From positions 20,762-30,243 of the forward strand of contig DLMX01000116.1 in assembly GCA_002479405.1 (NCBI GenBank): a stretch of DNA of 9,482 nucleotides, in the 5' to 3' direction. Both the position numbers and the translations under genes were made by a program. Position 1 is the first letter of the stretch. Every line of letters begins with the position of its first letter. Below the pieces are notes generated by a model that saw only the letters and a list, made by a program, of their open reading frames with translations, had not been told where the DNA came from and made no database searches. Below, one piece after another: positions 1 through 5,464 of this stretch. This DNA is from Methylophilaceae bacterium UBA7525. Its GTDB lineage: Bacteria > Pseudomonadota > Gammaproteobacteria > Burkholderiales > Methylophilaceae.

Positions 1-174
1 ACCTTCGACCAGTCCCTGTTCAAGCTCTTCAGCGCAGGCAAGATCGACCAGGAAAACGCTTTGAGCTATGCGGACTCCCGCAACGACCTCTCACTGAAAA
101 TGCGGCTGGCGGCGGAAGGTTCGAAAAGCACCAGCGACGGCGGCAGCGGCGGCTTCGGAACGATTATCGGCTGA
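1..174 (+). CDS. pilU: PilU-type twitching motility / pilus retraction ATPase, C-terminal end (partial)
   Basis: Frame 1 is open from the window edge to a TGA at 172-174 and gives the last 57 residues of a protein. It begins TFDQSLFKLF, followed by a G-K-I-D-x-E-x-A-L-x-x-ADS-x-N-D-L pattern and a short R-L stretch. This matches the C-terminus of PilU, the PilT paralogue of the secretion-ATPase superfamily that assists type IV pilus retraction at the inner membrane. PilT itself ends differently. The catalytic Walker and Asp/His boxes would lie upstream, outside the window. The last 17 residues are a Ser/Gly-rich tail (about residues 41-55 of the visible part), probably disordered and not a fixed feature of the family. 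No terminator with a T run is visible in the 238 bases after the stop; small inverted repeats at 231-243 and 245-265 lack one. The assignment rests on the tail only, so another PilT-like ATPase is possible. Confidence 0.8.
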   Translation, partial: TFDQSLFKLFSAGKIDQENALSYADSRNDLSLKMRLAAEGSKSTSDGGSGGFGTIIG

Positions 175-412
175 ACAGGAATGTGCGGCTGGACGTCATC
201 CGGAATGAGAGCGCAACGTTCTGGAAGCAGCCGATAAAATCGGTCAAGAGGCCACTCGACTCTTGCGAGATCCGGAGATACGATACGTATTAAAATCATA
301 ATTCACATATCAGGCAATTGTCAGGTGACCATATCGAACATCGGGGAAACGACCAGTACTCAAGCCTGTCAAACTCAGGTATCACAATAACCAGATCAAG
401 AAAGGTTTTATC

Positions 413-1069
413 ATGAACACACAAACCAAAATCATCGCCGCCGCCATCGCTCTTTCACTGGCAGGTTGCGCCAACATGACAGAAACCCAGAAAGGCACTG
501 CCAAGGGTGCCGCCATCGGGGCGGGCGCCGGTGCCGTAGTAGGCGCAGTCGCAGGCGGTAGAAAAGGTGCGTTGATCGGCGCCGGTGTTGGTGCCGCTGG
601 CGGCGCGATCGCCGGTAATGTCTGGTCCAAACGCATGGAAGCGCAAAAACAGGAAATGGAACAAGCAACCGCCGGCACCGGCGTCGCCGTGACCCAGACC
701 GATGACAACCGGCTTAAACTGGAAATCCCGAGCGACATCTCGTTCGATACCGGACGTGCCGACATCAAGCCCAACTTCCGTCCCATCCTTGATAAATTCG
801 CGGACAGCCTGGTGCAGAACCCGACCACCACAGTGACCATCATCGGCCACACTGACAGTACCGGCACCGATGCCATCAACAACCCGCTATCGATCAATCG
901 TGCCGCCAGCACACGTGATTACATCACGGCACGTGGCGTCGCCGTCAACCGCGTCAGTATCGATGGCCGCGGTTCACGCGAGCCGGTCGCCAGCAATGAT
1001 ACAGTGCAAGGCCGCGCCATGAACCGTCGTGTCGAGATTTACGTGGCAGAACCTGCTCCCGCCAATTAA
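413..1069 (+). CDS. OmpA-family outer membrane lipoprotein with glycine-zipper segment (YiaD-like)
   Basis: This is a 218-residue lipoprotein predicted to sit in the outer membrane and bind peptidoglycan. A short signal peptide ends in the lipobox LAGC with the lipidated cysteine at residue 19; the next residue is Ala, not the Asp inner-membrane retention signal. Residues 31-70 are a glycine-zipper segment very rich in Gly and Ala (repeated GA-x-x-GA), followed by a charged coil near 71-84. The OmpA C-terminal domain occupies about 105-212. It contains the GHTDSTG motif and the N-x-x-LS-x-x-RA motif; D148 and R163 correspond to the Asp/Arg pair that holds diaminopimelate in A. baumannii OmpA. 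The architecture resembles E. coli YiaD. AAGAAAGG at about 398-405 is the likely ribosome binding site. I found no convincing -35/-10 pair in 175-412; TAAAAT at 291-296 is a -10-like match without a partner. The gene stands alone between pilU and a bidirectional terminator. Confidence 0.9.
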   Translation: MNTQTKIIAAAIALSLAGCANMTETQKGTAKGAAIGAGAGAVVGAVAGGRKGALIGAGVGAAGGAIAGNVWSKRMEAQKQEMEQATAGTGVAVTQTDDNRLKLEIPSDISFDTGRADIKPNFRPILDKFADSLVQNPTTTVTIIGHTDSTGTDAINNPLSINRAASTRDYITARGVAVNRVSIDGRGSREPVASNDTVQGRAMNRRVEIYVAEPAPAN

Positions 1070-1092
1070 TCGTCCGGCGTAAATACGCGACA

Positions 1093-1125
1093 AATAAAAA
1101 GCCGACCATGTGTCGGCTTTTTATT
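1093..1125. terminator. Bidirectional intrinsic terminator between convergent genes
   Basis: GCCGAC at 1101-1106 pairs with GTCGGC at 1112-1117 around a 5-base loop. Flanking AATAAAAA (1093-1100) pairs with TTTTTATT (1118-1125), so each strand shows a GC stem followed by a T run. It lies 23 bases after the lipoprotein stop and 12 bases before the stop of the convergent exporter, as expected for a terminator serving both. Confidence 0.92.
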
Positions 1126-1137
1126 ATCTGCAGATTA

Positions 1138-2019
1138 TCAAACCTGATGCCGATCACCCATCCTCGAGGCCACGACTGCGGCAACCACGATCAAACCTCC
1201 ACCCACCCATTCACGTAGAGACAAGGCCTCATTCGCCCAGTAATAGGAAGCGACGGCGGCCACCACCAGTTCGAACAGAAAGATCACCGCCGCGCGCGTC
1301 ACCGGAATCACGGTCAGACCGAACTGCACAAGCAGGGTCGCCGCCATCAGGATCAGTGCAATCAACCCCATCAGCAGCCAGTGCTGTAGCGTCAGTATCT
1401 CCAGTGCCGGCAACGGCATGCTCTGGAACGGCAGCATAAAGCCCGCTACAACGATCACGCCAAGCCAGACCGCCATCGACTTCACGCGCAGACTCAAATG
1501 GCTGGAACGGCGCGTAATGACATTGGTAAGGGCAAATGCCAAACCTGAAGACAGCGCCATCCACTCCGCATCGTTGCGCGGCATTGGCAACGCACCGGGT
1601 TGCCAGAGCATGATATAAGCGCCGGCCAGCGAAATCAGGATGACCAGCAGTCCATTGAGTCCGACCCGTTCTTTCAGCCAGAAATGGGCGAGCATCAGCG
1701 TCCATAGCGGCGAAAGGTAAAACAGCAGCATGACGCGCATGACCTCGCCGTCAATGATGGCGATGACATAACTGAGATTGGTCCAGCCGGCGGCCAGTGC
1801 CAGCCAGTATGCGCTTTGCGGCAACCTGAAAATCCCGCGCCAGTGTCGGGCAAAGATCAGCGCGCCGATGAGGGCCGCTATCGAATAGGTATAGAAACTG
1901 GAAGATATGCCGGAGACGCCTGCTTCCTGCATCAGCCGGTAGGGATACCAGATGACGCCCCAGCAGGCGGCACCGAAAAGCAGGCCGGATACGGCGATTT
2001 GATGTCTATGATGTTGCAT
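1138..2019 (-). CDS. EamA/DMT-superfamily transporter (putative metabolite exporter)
   Basis: A 293-residue, strongly hydrophobic protein with about ten predicted membrane helices (roughly residues 8-28, 39-57, 69-89, 95-113, 122-139, 151-169, 181-197, 212-233, 241-260, 268-285). It falls into two five-helix halves, the duplicated EamA plan of the drug/metabolite transporter superfamily. Helix 4 carries the usual LFYLSPLWT-type segment, and the second half ends with the typical E-L-x-x-A-x-x-S-x-x-x-x-NE-x-L pattern near 250-265. Such proteins are inner-membrane transporters, often exporters of amino acids or other small metabolites; the substrate cannot be read from sequence. The start at 2019 fits the family N-terminus, with a weak AAGAG about 12-16 bases upstream as ribosome binding site. 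It is transcribed divergently from dapC across a gap of only 41 bases. A functional link to the lysine/diaminopimelate pathway is conceivable but unproven. Confidence 0.88.
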   Translation of the reverse strand: MQHHRHQIAVSGLLFGAACWGVIWYPYRLMQEAGVSGISSSFYTYSIAALIGALIFARHWRGIFRLPQSAYWLALAAGWTNLSYVIAIIDGEVMRVMLLFYLSPLWTLMLAHFWLKERVGLNGLLVILISLAGAYIMLWQPGALPMPRNDAEWMALSSGLAFALTNVITRRSSHLSLRVKSMAVWLGVIVVAGFMLPFQSMPLPALEILTLQHWLLMGLIALILMAATLLVQFGLTVIPVTRAAVIFLFELVVAAVASYYWANEALSLREWVGGGLIVVAAVVASRMGDRHQV

Positions 2020-2048
2020 TTATGGTTTTGTACTCTTGACGCTCAATT

Positions 2049-2054
2049 TATAAT
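2049..2054 (+). promoter_or_regulatory. Consensus -10 box for dapC; implies leaderless or near-leaderless transcript
   Basis: A perfect TATAAT ends 6 bases before the dapC ATG at 2061, so transcription would be expected to begin at or next to the start codon. No purine-rich ribosome binding site exists in 2041-2060. The -35 is weak: TTGTAC (2028-2033) at 15-base spacing or TTTTGT (2026-2031) at 17. TTGACG at 2036-2041 is too close to serve this -10. The same AT-rich core reads TATAAA on the other strand and could serve the divergent exporter. Inference from sequence only. Confidence 0.55.
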
Positions 2055-2060
2055 GTCTGC

Positions 2061-3239
2061 ATGAACCCGAATCTGAACAAGCTGCAACCTTACCCATTCC
2101 AACGTCTGCGCGACCTGTTTGCCGGCACCACGCCCAACCCGGACTACAAACCGGTCAATCTCTCGATCGGTGAGCCCAAGCATGCGACGCCGGCCCTCAT
2201 CCGCGAGGCGCTGGTAGACAATCTGGCCGGGCTGGCGAATTATCCCACGACTGCCGGCATTCCCGCACTGCGTCAGGCGATTTCCGGCTGGCTGGCACGG
2301 CGCTACAACATCCCGGCGCCGGATGCAGAAAAAGAGATCGTCCCGGTCAACGGCAGCCGTGAGGCGTTGTTTGCCTTCGCCCAGGCCGTGATCGACGACA
2401 GCCGCCCTGCCCCTGTCATCATCTCGCCCAACCCGTTCTACCAGATCTACGAAGGCGCAGCTTTGCTGGCCGGTGCCGAGCCTTATTTCCTCAACAACCT
2501 GCCGGAAAACGACTTTGTCATGGATTTCGACAGCGTGCCGGAGTCCGTGCTGCAGCGCACGCAACTGGTTTACCTGTGCTCGCCCGGCAACCCGACCGGC
2601 AAGATCATGTCGCTGGAGCAATGGCAGCAGGTGTTCGAGCTGTCCGACCGCTACGGCTTCGTCATTGCTGCCGACGAGTGCTATTCGGAGATCTACTTCG
2701 ACGAAGCGCAGCCGCCGCTGGGCGCGCTGGAAGCCGCGCACAAGCTGGGCCGCGATTTCACGCGGCTGGTGGTATTCAGTTCGCTATCCAAGCGCTCCAA
2801 CGTGCCGGGTATGCGCTCCGGCTTCGTCGCTGGCGACGCCAGGATCCTGGAGAAATTCCTGCTCTACCGCACCTATCACGGCTGCGCCATGAACCCGGCC
2901 GTGCAGCACGCCAGCATCGCCGCCTGGAACGACGAGACGCATGTCATCGAGAACCGGCGACTTTACGATGCAAAATTCAAGGCGGTGACGCCGATCATCA
3001 AGCAGCGCCTCGACGTCGAACTGCCGGATGGTGCATTCTATCTATGGGCACGCACCGACATGCCGGATACCGAATTCGCACTCAAGCTCTACCGCGAGAA
3101 GCACGTCACGGTGCTGCCGGGCAGCTACCTCGCACGCGAAGCACATGGCGTCAACCCGGGCCGGAACTTTGTCCGTCTGGCGCTGGTCGCTTCCCTGGAA
3201 GAATGCAAGGAAGCGGCTGAGCGCATTCTCAGTCTGTAA
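2061..3239 (+). CDS. dapC: Succinyldiaminopimelate aminotransferase
   Basis: A 392-residue fold-type I PLP aminotransferase. It is expected to convert N-succinyl-2-amino-6-ketopimelate and glutamate to N-succinyl-L,L-diaminopimelate in the succinylase branch of lysine and peptidoglycan precursor synthesis, in the cytosol. The N-terminus MNPNLNKLQPYPF is characteristic of proteobacterial DapC and fixes the start. Visible landmarks are the NLSIGEPKH segment near 33-41, SPGNPTG with N177, AADECYSE with D205 (pyridine nitrogen contact), SSLSKRSNVPGMRSGF with K244 as the PLP Schiff-base lysine, and FVRLAL with R372 for the substrate carboxylate. Length is normal. In many betaproteobacteria dapC is followed by dapD; here a hairpin and an unrelated Fae-like gene follow instead. 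Aminotransferases of this group have overlapping specificities, so an ArgD- or AspC-like role cannot be wholly excluded, but the N-terminus argues for DapC. Translation initiation looks unusual (see the -10 box entry). Confidence 0.92.
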   Translation: MNPNLNKLQPYPFQRLRDLFAGTTPNPDYKPVNLSIGEPKHATPALIREALVDNLAGLANYPTTAGIPALRQAISGWLARRYNIPAPDAEKEIVPVNGSREALFAFAQAVIDDSRPAPVIISPNPFYQIYEGAALLAGAEPYFLNNLPENDFVMDFDSVPESVLQRTQLVYLCSPGNPTGKIMSLEQWQQVFELSDRYGFVIAADECYSEIYFDEAQPPLGALEAAHKLGRDFTRLVVFSSLSKRSNVPGMRSGFVAGDARILEKFLLYRTYHGCAMNPAVQHASIAAWNDETHVIENRRLYDAKFKAVTPIIKQRLDVELPDGAFYLWARTDMPDTEFALKLYREKHVTVLPGSYLAREAHGVNPGRNFVRLALVASLEECKEAAERILSL

Positions 3240-3252
3240 CTGATGTTTTCTC

Positions 3253-3281
3253 CGCCGTGCCAATGGATGGCACGGCGCTTT
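3253..3281 (+). terminator. Hairpin terminator after dapC
   Basis: CGCCGTGCC (3253-3261) and GGCACGGCG (3269-3277) form a perfect 9-bp stem with a 7-base loop, followed by CTTTAACTTT. The stem is strong but the T tract is short and interrupted, so termination may be partial. It lies 13 bases after the dapC stop and suggests that the following gene has its own promoter. Confidence 0.7.
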
Positions 3282-3337
3282 AACTTTCAATCAGTGTTTT
3301 TAACCCGAGTTTTTCAATCCGCAAAAGGAGTAGCAAC

Positions 3338-3886
3338 ATGAGTGAACGCATCATCATGCGCGTAGGCGAAGCTTTGGTCGCAGGCGGCCCTGCCGGTACC
3401 GCAGCCGAACCGGAAGTCGCCATCGGCGAAATGAACGGACCCATGGGCACTGCCTTCGCCAACCTCTTGGGCGATCAGGTCAAGGGCCACACACGCGTGC
3501 TGGCCATCATGAACACCGACATCATGGTGCGCCCGGCCACCATCATGGTCAGCAAGGTCACGGTCAAGGATACGCGCTACACCAACATCCTGATGGGCAC
3601 CGTGCAAGGCGCCATCGCCAATGGCGTGCTGGATGCCGTGCGTGCCGGCGATATCCCCAAGGAGAAGGCCAACGACCTCGGCATCATCGTCTCGGTCTGG
3701 CTCAACCCGATTGTGGCCGAGCAGGATGACCTCGATCACCAGATCCTGTTCGACATCCATCGCAAGGCCACCGCACTCGCCATCAAGAAGGCGATGAACA
3801 ACGAGCCGAGCATCGACTGGCTACTGGAGAATCAGGAAAAGATCGTGCACAAGTACTTCCAGATGGGGCTGGACGGGAAAATCTGA
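3338..3886 (+). CDS. Formaldehyde-activating-enzyme (Fae) family protein lacking the catalytic histidine
   Basis: A 182-residue protein, slightly longer than typical Fae (about 170). True Fae condenses formaldehyde with tetrahydromethanopterin in methylotrophs. The family is recognised by VGEALV near 9-14, the G-P-x-x-TAF-x-N segment at 34-42, an LAIMNTDIMVRPATIM-x-x-KVT stretch at 55-75 matching Fae's LAVIAPN..KPNTLMFNKVT, a GA-x-x-x-x-VLDAV helix at 91-101, and ALAIKKAMNNEP at 146-157 matching its LSIQRAVNGEP. The histidine proposed as catalytic in Methylorubrum extorquens Fae lies in the V-A-H-I-D segment; here the aligned segment is E-P-E-V-A-I-G (24-30), and the first histidine of the protein is H51. 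This looks like a divergent Fae paralogue and I do not assign Fae activity. A perfect AAAGGAG (3324-3330) lies 7 bases before the ATG, implying efficient translation. It is a single-gene unit, convergent with miaA, and no pterin-pathway gene is in the window. Confidence 0.82.
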   Translation: MSERIIMRVGEALVAGGPAGTAAEPEVAIGEMNGPMGTAFANLLGDQVKGHTRVLAIMNTDIMVRPATIMVSKVTVKDTRYTNILMGTVQGAIANGVLDAVRAGDIPKEKANDLGIIVSVWLNPIVAEQDDLDHQILFDIHRKATALAIKKAMNNEPSIDWLLENQEKIVHKYFQMGLDGKI

Positions 3887-3900
3887 GGTCAATCAGATAT

Positions 3901-3941
3901 TAAATCAGTTTATTAACTATTACATTTAGTAAACTGATTTA
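3901..3941. repeat. Perfect 12-bp AT-rich inverted repeat spanning the miaA stop codon
   Basis: TAAATCAGTTTA (3901-3912) is followed after 17 bases by its exact reverse complement TAAACTGATTTA (3930-3941). The second arm and loop encode the last residues and the stop of miaA (- strand); the first arm lies just beyond. It sits between the convergent stops of the Fae-like gene (3886) and miaA (3913). The stem is AT-rich and not followed by a clean T run on either strand, so it is not a classical terminator, but either transcript would fold here. It could be a 3'-end protecting or terminating hairpin, a protein-binding site, or a remnant of an insertion. Confidence 0.75.
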
Positions 3942-4875
3942 TATAGTTAAACAACTTATCATTGACTGCTGTATCAAGGCAGTCAAACTCCACCGTATCC
4001 TCCATGCCGCGCAACCAGGTCAGCTGACGTTTCGCCAGCTGCCGGGTGGCGGCAACCCCCTTCTCGCGCAGTTCATCCAGCCCGAATTCACCGTCCAGAT
4101 ATTGCCAGGCCTGACGATAGCCGACGCAACGCATGCTAGGCAGGTCGGCCGTGAGTGCCGGATATTTCGCGCGTAGCGCCCTGACCTCGTCGATCAAGCC
4201 GGCGTCCAGCATCTGCTCAAAGCGTAATGCGATGCGCTGATGCAGCACGCTACGGTCCGACGGCACCAGCGCCAGCTTCAGCAGGCGATACGGCAAGGCC
4301 GTTGCCGCCTGTTCGGCGAATAACTGCGTCATGGTCTTGCCGGAAAGCTCGCACACCTCCAACGCGCGCTGGATGCGCTGCGAATCCGTGGTCATCAGGC
4401 GCGCGGCGGTTTCAGGGTCGATCTTCGCCAACTTGGCATGCATGGCGGGCCAGCCGATCTGTAGCGCCTCGGCATCGAACCGGGCGCGCACGGCCGGGTC
4501 TGCCTGCGGCAATTCGCCCAACCCGCCCTGCAAAGCCTTGAAATAGAGCATGGTGCCACCTACCAGCAAAGGCACCTTGCCACGCGCCGTGATGTCGGCC
4601 ATCAGACGCAGGGCATCGGCGCGGAATTGCGCGGCGGAATAGGCTTCGGTCGGGGCTATGACGTCGATCAGATGATGCGGTGCCAGTTTGAGCGTGGCCG
4701 CGTCCGGCTTGGCGGTGCCGATATCCATGTCGCGGTAGACCAGCGCCGAATCGACGCTTATCAACTCCACCGGCAGGCGCTGCAGCAACTCCACCGCCGC
4801 ACCGGTCTTGCCGCTGGCGGTCGGGCCCATGAGGAAAATGGCGGGCGGCAAATGGCTGTCTGCGGGCTTATTCAT
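3913..4875 (-). CDS. miaA: tRNA dimethylallyltransferase
   Basis: A 320-residue enzyme that transfers the dimethylallyl group of DMAPP to N6 of A37 in tRNAs reading codons that start with U, the first step to ms2i6A37. It acts in the cytosol and supports reading accuracy. Seen directly: the P-loop GPTASGKT (17-24), the SVDSALVYRDMDIGTAKP motif with D42 (40-57), HHLID (67-71), LLVGGTMLYFKAL (103-115), the DSQRIQRALE segment near 164-173, and the conserved RQLAKRQLTWLR near the C-terminus. Length is normal (E. coli about 316). The last residues, NYINQFTKCNS, are encoded by a markedly AT-rich patch and look non-conserved. The ATG overlaps the stop of the YoeB-type toxin by 8 bases (ATGAATAA), and no good ribosome binding site precedes it, so translation is probably coupled to the toxin gene. 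miaA next to mutL is a common arrangement; here a toxin-antitoxin pair separates them. Confidence 0.97.
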   Translation of the reverse strand: MNKPADSHLPPAIFLMGPTASGKTGAAVELLQRLPVELISVDSALVYRDMDIGTAKPDAATLKLAPHHLIDVIAPTEAYSAAQFRADALRLMADITARGKVPLLVGGTMLYFKALQGGLGELPQADPAVRARFDAEALQIGWPAMHAKLAKIDPETAARLMTTDSQRIQRALEVCELSGKTMTQLFAEQAATALPYRLLKLALVPSDRSVLHQRIALRFEQMLDAGLIDEVRALRAKYPALTADLPSMRCVGYRQAWQYLDGEFGLDELREKGVAATRQLAKRQLTWLRGMEDTVEFDCLDTAVNDKLFNYINQFTKCNS

Positions 4876-5134
4876 AATGCGACCACATGCGCAGCACCTT
4901 CACGACTCTCTCCTGCTCCACCACTTGATACACCAAGCGGTGCTGAATATTGATGCGGCGCGAGCAGCAGCCGACAAGGTCACCGACCAATCGCTCGTAA
5001 GGTGGCGGGTTCTGAAAGGGGTTGGTTTCGAGGATGGCGAGCAAGGCCAGCGCCTTGTCCTTCAGCCCGGCTGCCGCAAGGTTTTTCGCATCCTTCTGCG
5101 CTGCCTTGGTGTAGCGCAACTGCCACTCGGACAC
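4868..5134 (-). CDS. yoeB: YoeB/Txe-family mRNA interferase toxin
   Basis: An 88-residue RelE-superfamily toxin of the YoeB/Txe type. YoeB binds the ribosomal A site and cleaves mRNA there. The family signature is clear: NPFQNPPPYERL followed by G-x-x-SRRI-x-x-QHRLVYQVV and the C-terminal SHYE. The residues corresponding to E. coli YoeB E46, R65 and H83-Y84 are present as E47, R66 and H86-Y87, so the toxin looks catalytically intact. E. coli's W in GFWSRR is replaced by C (GCCSRR). The start is GTG at 5134-5132, three bases after the antitoxin stop (TAGCACGTG); a GTG start with a weak ribosome binding site fits lower toxin than antitoxin translation. The stop TAA (4870-4868) lies inside the first codons of miaA. 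The symbol rests on motif similarity. Confidence 0.92.
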   Translation of the reverse strand: MSEWQLRYTKAAQKDAKNLAAAGLKDKALALLAILETNPFQNPPPYERLVGDLVGCCSRRINIQHRLVYQVVEQERVVKVLRMWSHYE

Positions 5135-5137
5135 GTG

Positions 5138-5380
5138 CTACCAGTCCAGCTTGTCGGCCAGCTCTTCGGCGGGCGTCGCCATGCCATCGCGGATGGATTC
5201 GCGCATACCGGGCACGGAGAGCAGGAACAGGGTTTCCTGGATCGCCGCCCAGTCCTGCTCCGACACCAGCACTGCATTGTTGCGCTTGCCGGTGATCACC
5301 AGCGGCTGGTGCGAAGCAGCCGCCTCGTCGATCAGGCGATAGAGGTTGGAACGGGCATTGCTGGCGGACAGGGTTTGCAT
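5138..5380 (-). CDS. yefM: YefM/Phd-family antitoxin
   Basis: An 80-residue antitoxin, near the usual length for YefM (about 83). The N-terminal half (residues 1-55) has the YefM/Phd DNA-binding and dimerisation fold: S-x-S-NARSNL-x-x-LIDEA, then H-x-PL-x-ITGKR-x-N-AVL-x-S-x-x-D-W and Q-E-T-L-x-LLS. The C-terminal 25 residues are acidic and polar (R-x-S-I-R-D-G-M-x-x-P-x-E-E-L) and would wrap the YoeB toxin; this part is normally unfolded and degraded by Lon. Such proteins repress their own promoter, more strongly with bound toxin; a matching inverted repeat lies 24 bases upstream. GGAG about 7 bases before the ATG is a good ribosome binding site, stronger than that of the toxin. The stop is 84 bases and one gene downstream of mutL's stop on the same strand, so mutL read-through may add to expression. 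Confidence 0.92.
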   Translation of the reverse strand: MQTLSASNARSNLYRLIDEAAASHQPLVITGKRNNAVLVSEQDWAAIQETLFLLSVPGMRESIRDGMATPAEELADKLDW

Positions 5381-5403
5381 GGAGCTTCTCCGTAAGACCG
5401 GAA

Positions 5404-5433
5404 AATGGTACGCTTTTACGTACCATTGTTCAA
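5404..5433 (-). promoter_or_regulatory. Promoter and operator of the toxin-antitoxin-miaA unit
   Basis: Read on the - strand, TTGAAC (plus 5428-5433) and TACCAT (plus 5405-5410) are separated by exactly 17 bases and form a -35/-10 pair (4 of 6 matches each). The spacer and -10 are covered by a perfect inverted repeat: AATGGTACG (5404-5412) and CGTACCATT (5419-5427) with a 6-base spacer. Each arm holds a GTAC core, reminiscent of the TGTACA-centred palindromes bound by E. coli YefM. This strongly suggests autorepression by the antitoxin or its complex; the binding protein is inferred. Confidence 0.8.
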
Positions 5434-5464
5434 GCCTGCTATTGCTAACTTATTGGTGTCAGGC

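Noticed and set aside
66..299. 77-codon - strand ORF running from the pilU end into the intergenic region
   Set aside because: Half is antisense to pilU, the rest is Pro-rich without any motif, and no ribosome binding site precedes it.
382..912. 176-codon - strand ORF opposite the OmpA-like lipoprotein gene, hydrophobic in places
   Set aside because: Its Ala/Pro/Met composition mirrors the Gly/Ala zipper repeats on the coding strand; no ribosome binding site or family resemblance.
2036..2041. TTGACG as -35 of dapC
   Set aside because: Only 7 bases separate it from the TATAAT box, far from the 16-18 required; no other -10 fits it before the start codon.
2043..2741. 232-codon - strand ORF opposite dapC
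   Set aside because: Antisense shadow with Arg/Val/Gln-rich translation; dapC is fully supported on the other strand.
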